Origin: an uncultured Gemmatimonadota bacterium
GTDB lineage: Bacteria > Gemmatimonadota > Gemmatimonadetes > Gemmatimonadales > Gemmatimonadaceae
Assembly (NCBI GenBank): GCA_903906325.1
Contig: CAIVJV010000068.1
Span: forward strand, 1-7,486
DNA length: 7,486 nt
Direction: 5' to 3'
Of the stretch, positions 6,593 through 7,486 are shown piece by piece. The first letter of the stretch is position 1. Every line of letters begins with the position of its first letter. The position numbers and the translations under genes are program-made. Below the pieces are notes generated by a model. It had not been told where the DNA came from. It did no database searches and saw only the letters and a list, made by a program, of their open reading frames with translations.

Positions 6593-7333
6593 ATGACCCA
6601 GCCCAACCCCATCGACGGAAGATCGCCCATCGCCGGCTCCGTCCTCCCCATCCGGGGGGCAGAGGAGCTGATCGCGACCTTGCAGGACGTCATCTCCGTC
6701 AGAGTGGTCCCTTCGGTCACGGGTGGGATCGACGCGATCCATGTGTTGGTGACCGCCGGGACGCCTGCCAAGCAGACGGTGCGGAACATCGAGAGTGCGC
6801 TGATGGCGCAGCTCGGGTTGCAGGTCGACCACCGCAAGATCTCCGTCGCGACCACCGTGCGCCGTACGGACGCGGCGCCGATGGATGCCGTGGTGGGATC
6901 GGCGCCCACCGTCGCGACGCCGGCGGTGAGTTCAGGGCGTACGATCTACTTCGAGGATGTCGAGGTGCGCGGGTCGCGTACGCGCGGGATCACCTGCCGC
7001 GTGACCCTCACCCGCGGCGATCAGCAGTTTGCCGGCGAGGCGGAAGAGGGGGTACAGACCGAGCGGGCTCGGATCGATGTCGCGGCCCGAGCGGCGCTCG
7101 CCGCCCTGGGTGCGATGACCTCCGTCCCAGGCAGCTTCTCCCTGCAGGGCGTCCGCGAGATCGAGGCCTTCGACCGCGCATTCGTACTGGCTGGCATCGC
7201 CGTCCGGAATGGGCGGGAGCAGCTGTTACTGACTGGAACCTGTGAGGTGCGGGACGGCGTGGAGACGGCCGCCGTCCTCGCCGTCTTGGATGCGATCAAC
7301 CGATGGATCGTCCCGAACCTCGACGTGCCGTGA
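6593..7333 (+). CDS. Conserved-looking two-domain protein of unknown function
   Basis: A 246-residue protein with no signal peptide or membrane segment, so probably cytosolic. I cannot assign a function. The N-terminal part (about 17-86) alternates strands and helices: IRGAEELIATLQ, VISVRVVPS, IDAIHVLVTAG, a helix with KQTVRNIESALMAQLGL, then VDHRKISVAT. This is a small alpha/beta fold whose KQ-VR-IESAL and DHRKIS segments look like a conserved family signature. A Thr/Ala/Pro-rich linker (about 87-114) joins it to a second domain (about 115-243). In that domain, strands such as IYFEDVEVRG, ITCRVTLTRG and QQFAGEAEEG precede a helix ARIDVAARAALAAL. A further strand pair (FVLAGIAVRNG, EQLLLTGTCEV) and a final helix AAVLAVLDAINRWI follow. 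The strand-strand-helix pattern appears twice in the second domain, suggesting internal duplication. It lies 96 bp after the sigma-54 regulator, behind a palindrome-rich leader, so it may have its own regulated promoter. Confidence 0.85.
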   Translation: MTQPNPIDGRSPIAGSVLPIRGAEELIATLQDVISVRVVPSVTGGIDAIHVLVTAGTPAKQTVRNIESALMAQLGLQVDHRKISVATTVRRTDAAPMDAVVGSAPTVATPAVSSGRTIYFEDVEVRGSRTRGITCRVTLTRGDQQFAGEAEEGVQTERARIDVAARAALAALGAMTSVPGSFSLQGVREIEAFDRAFVLAGIAVRNGREQLLLTGTCEVRDGVETAAVLAVLDAINRWIVPNLDVP

Positions 7334-7408
7334 GCGGCCTCGGCGGGGTCGAGGATCGCAAACCCGGCGAGCAGGGTGAGGAGACGCGTAGCGATTCACC
7401 GTGAACCG
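7334..7408. other. Intergenic stretch with a weak hairpin and a small palindrome
   Basis: A 5-bp hairpin, CCTCG (7338-7342) with CGAGG (7350-7354), lies just after the stop of the 246-aa gene. It is too weak and lacks a T-run to be called a terminator. TTCAC-C-GTGAA (7395-7405) is a perfect short palindrome just before the ATG at 7409 and might be an operator half-site pair. Nothing else is recognisable. Confidence 0.3.
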
Positions 7409-7486
7409 ATGAGGACAAAGGGAGCCCCCCGTCTTCTCAAAGCGGAGAGGACACGTTGGGCGTCACAGATGGCGCGCGAGCGGAGC
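7409..7486 (+). CDS. Possible start of a further gene, truncated by the right edge
   Basis: From ATG 7409 the frame is open for 26 codons to the end of the window (begins MRTKGAPRLLKAERTRWASQ). An in-frame second ATG lies at 7469. The peptide is basic and has no signal sequence. No Shine-Dalgarno precedes it, but the same is true of the firm genes here. A frame this short stays open by chance often in GC-rich DNA, so this is tentative and no family is recognised. Confidence 0.3.
   Translation, partial: MRTKGAPRLLKAERTRWASQMARERS

Overview
The window is a GC-rich bacterial chromosomal segment, roughly two thirds G+C by eye. Three features suggest Gemmatimonadota or a related soil or water lineage: secreted lipoproteins built from bacterial Ig-like domains and a leishmanolysin-like protease, near-absence of Shine-Dalgarno sequences, and an NtrC-type regulator beside gcvT. 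This assignment comes from protein style only. No rRNA, tRNA, CRISPR array, insertion sequence or phage gene is visible.

Left part (1-3651): two divergent genes for exported proteins share a 78-bp gap. On the minus strand is the first 337 codons of a penicillin-acylase-family lipoprotein (Ntn hydrolase); its 3' end lies beyond the left edge. On the plus strand is an 853-residue surface metalloprotease with one BIG2-like domain, three BIG1-like domains, a PPC-like domain and a C-terminal leishmanolysin-type zinc protease domain.

Middle (3652-6496): an 11-bp GC-rich hairpin lies just after the protease gene and separates it from a two-gene unit. That unit is gcvT (T-protein of the glycine cleavage system) and, four bases after its stop, a 532-residue sigma-54 enhancer-binding protein. 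The regulator has intact AAA+ motifs and a Fis-type HTH. Its N-terminal receiver-like domain has Thr where the phosphorylated Asp should be. A predicted coiled coil and a Gly/Pro-rich linker lie between the AAA+ and HTH domains.

Right part (6497-7486): a 96-bp gap holds the most structured non-coding DNA of the window, namely nested and overlapping inverted repeats around a TATATT -10-like hexamer. It precedes a 246-residue cytosolic protein of unknown function with two domains. The last 153 bp hold little: a small palindrome and a 26-codon open frame running off the right edge that may be the start of another gene.

The best leads for something undescribed are the palindrome cluster before the unknown gene, and the phosphorylation-deficient sigma-54 activator tightly linked to gcvT. 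No complete new multi-gene system can be demonstrated from this window alone.
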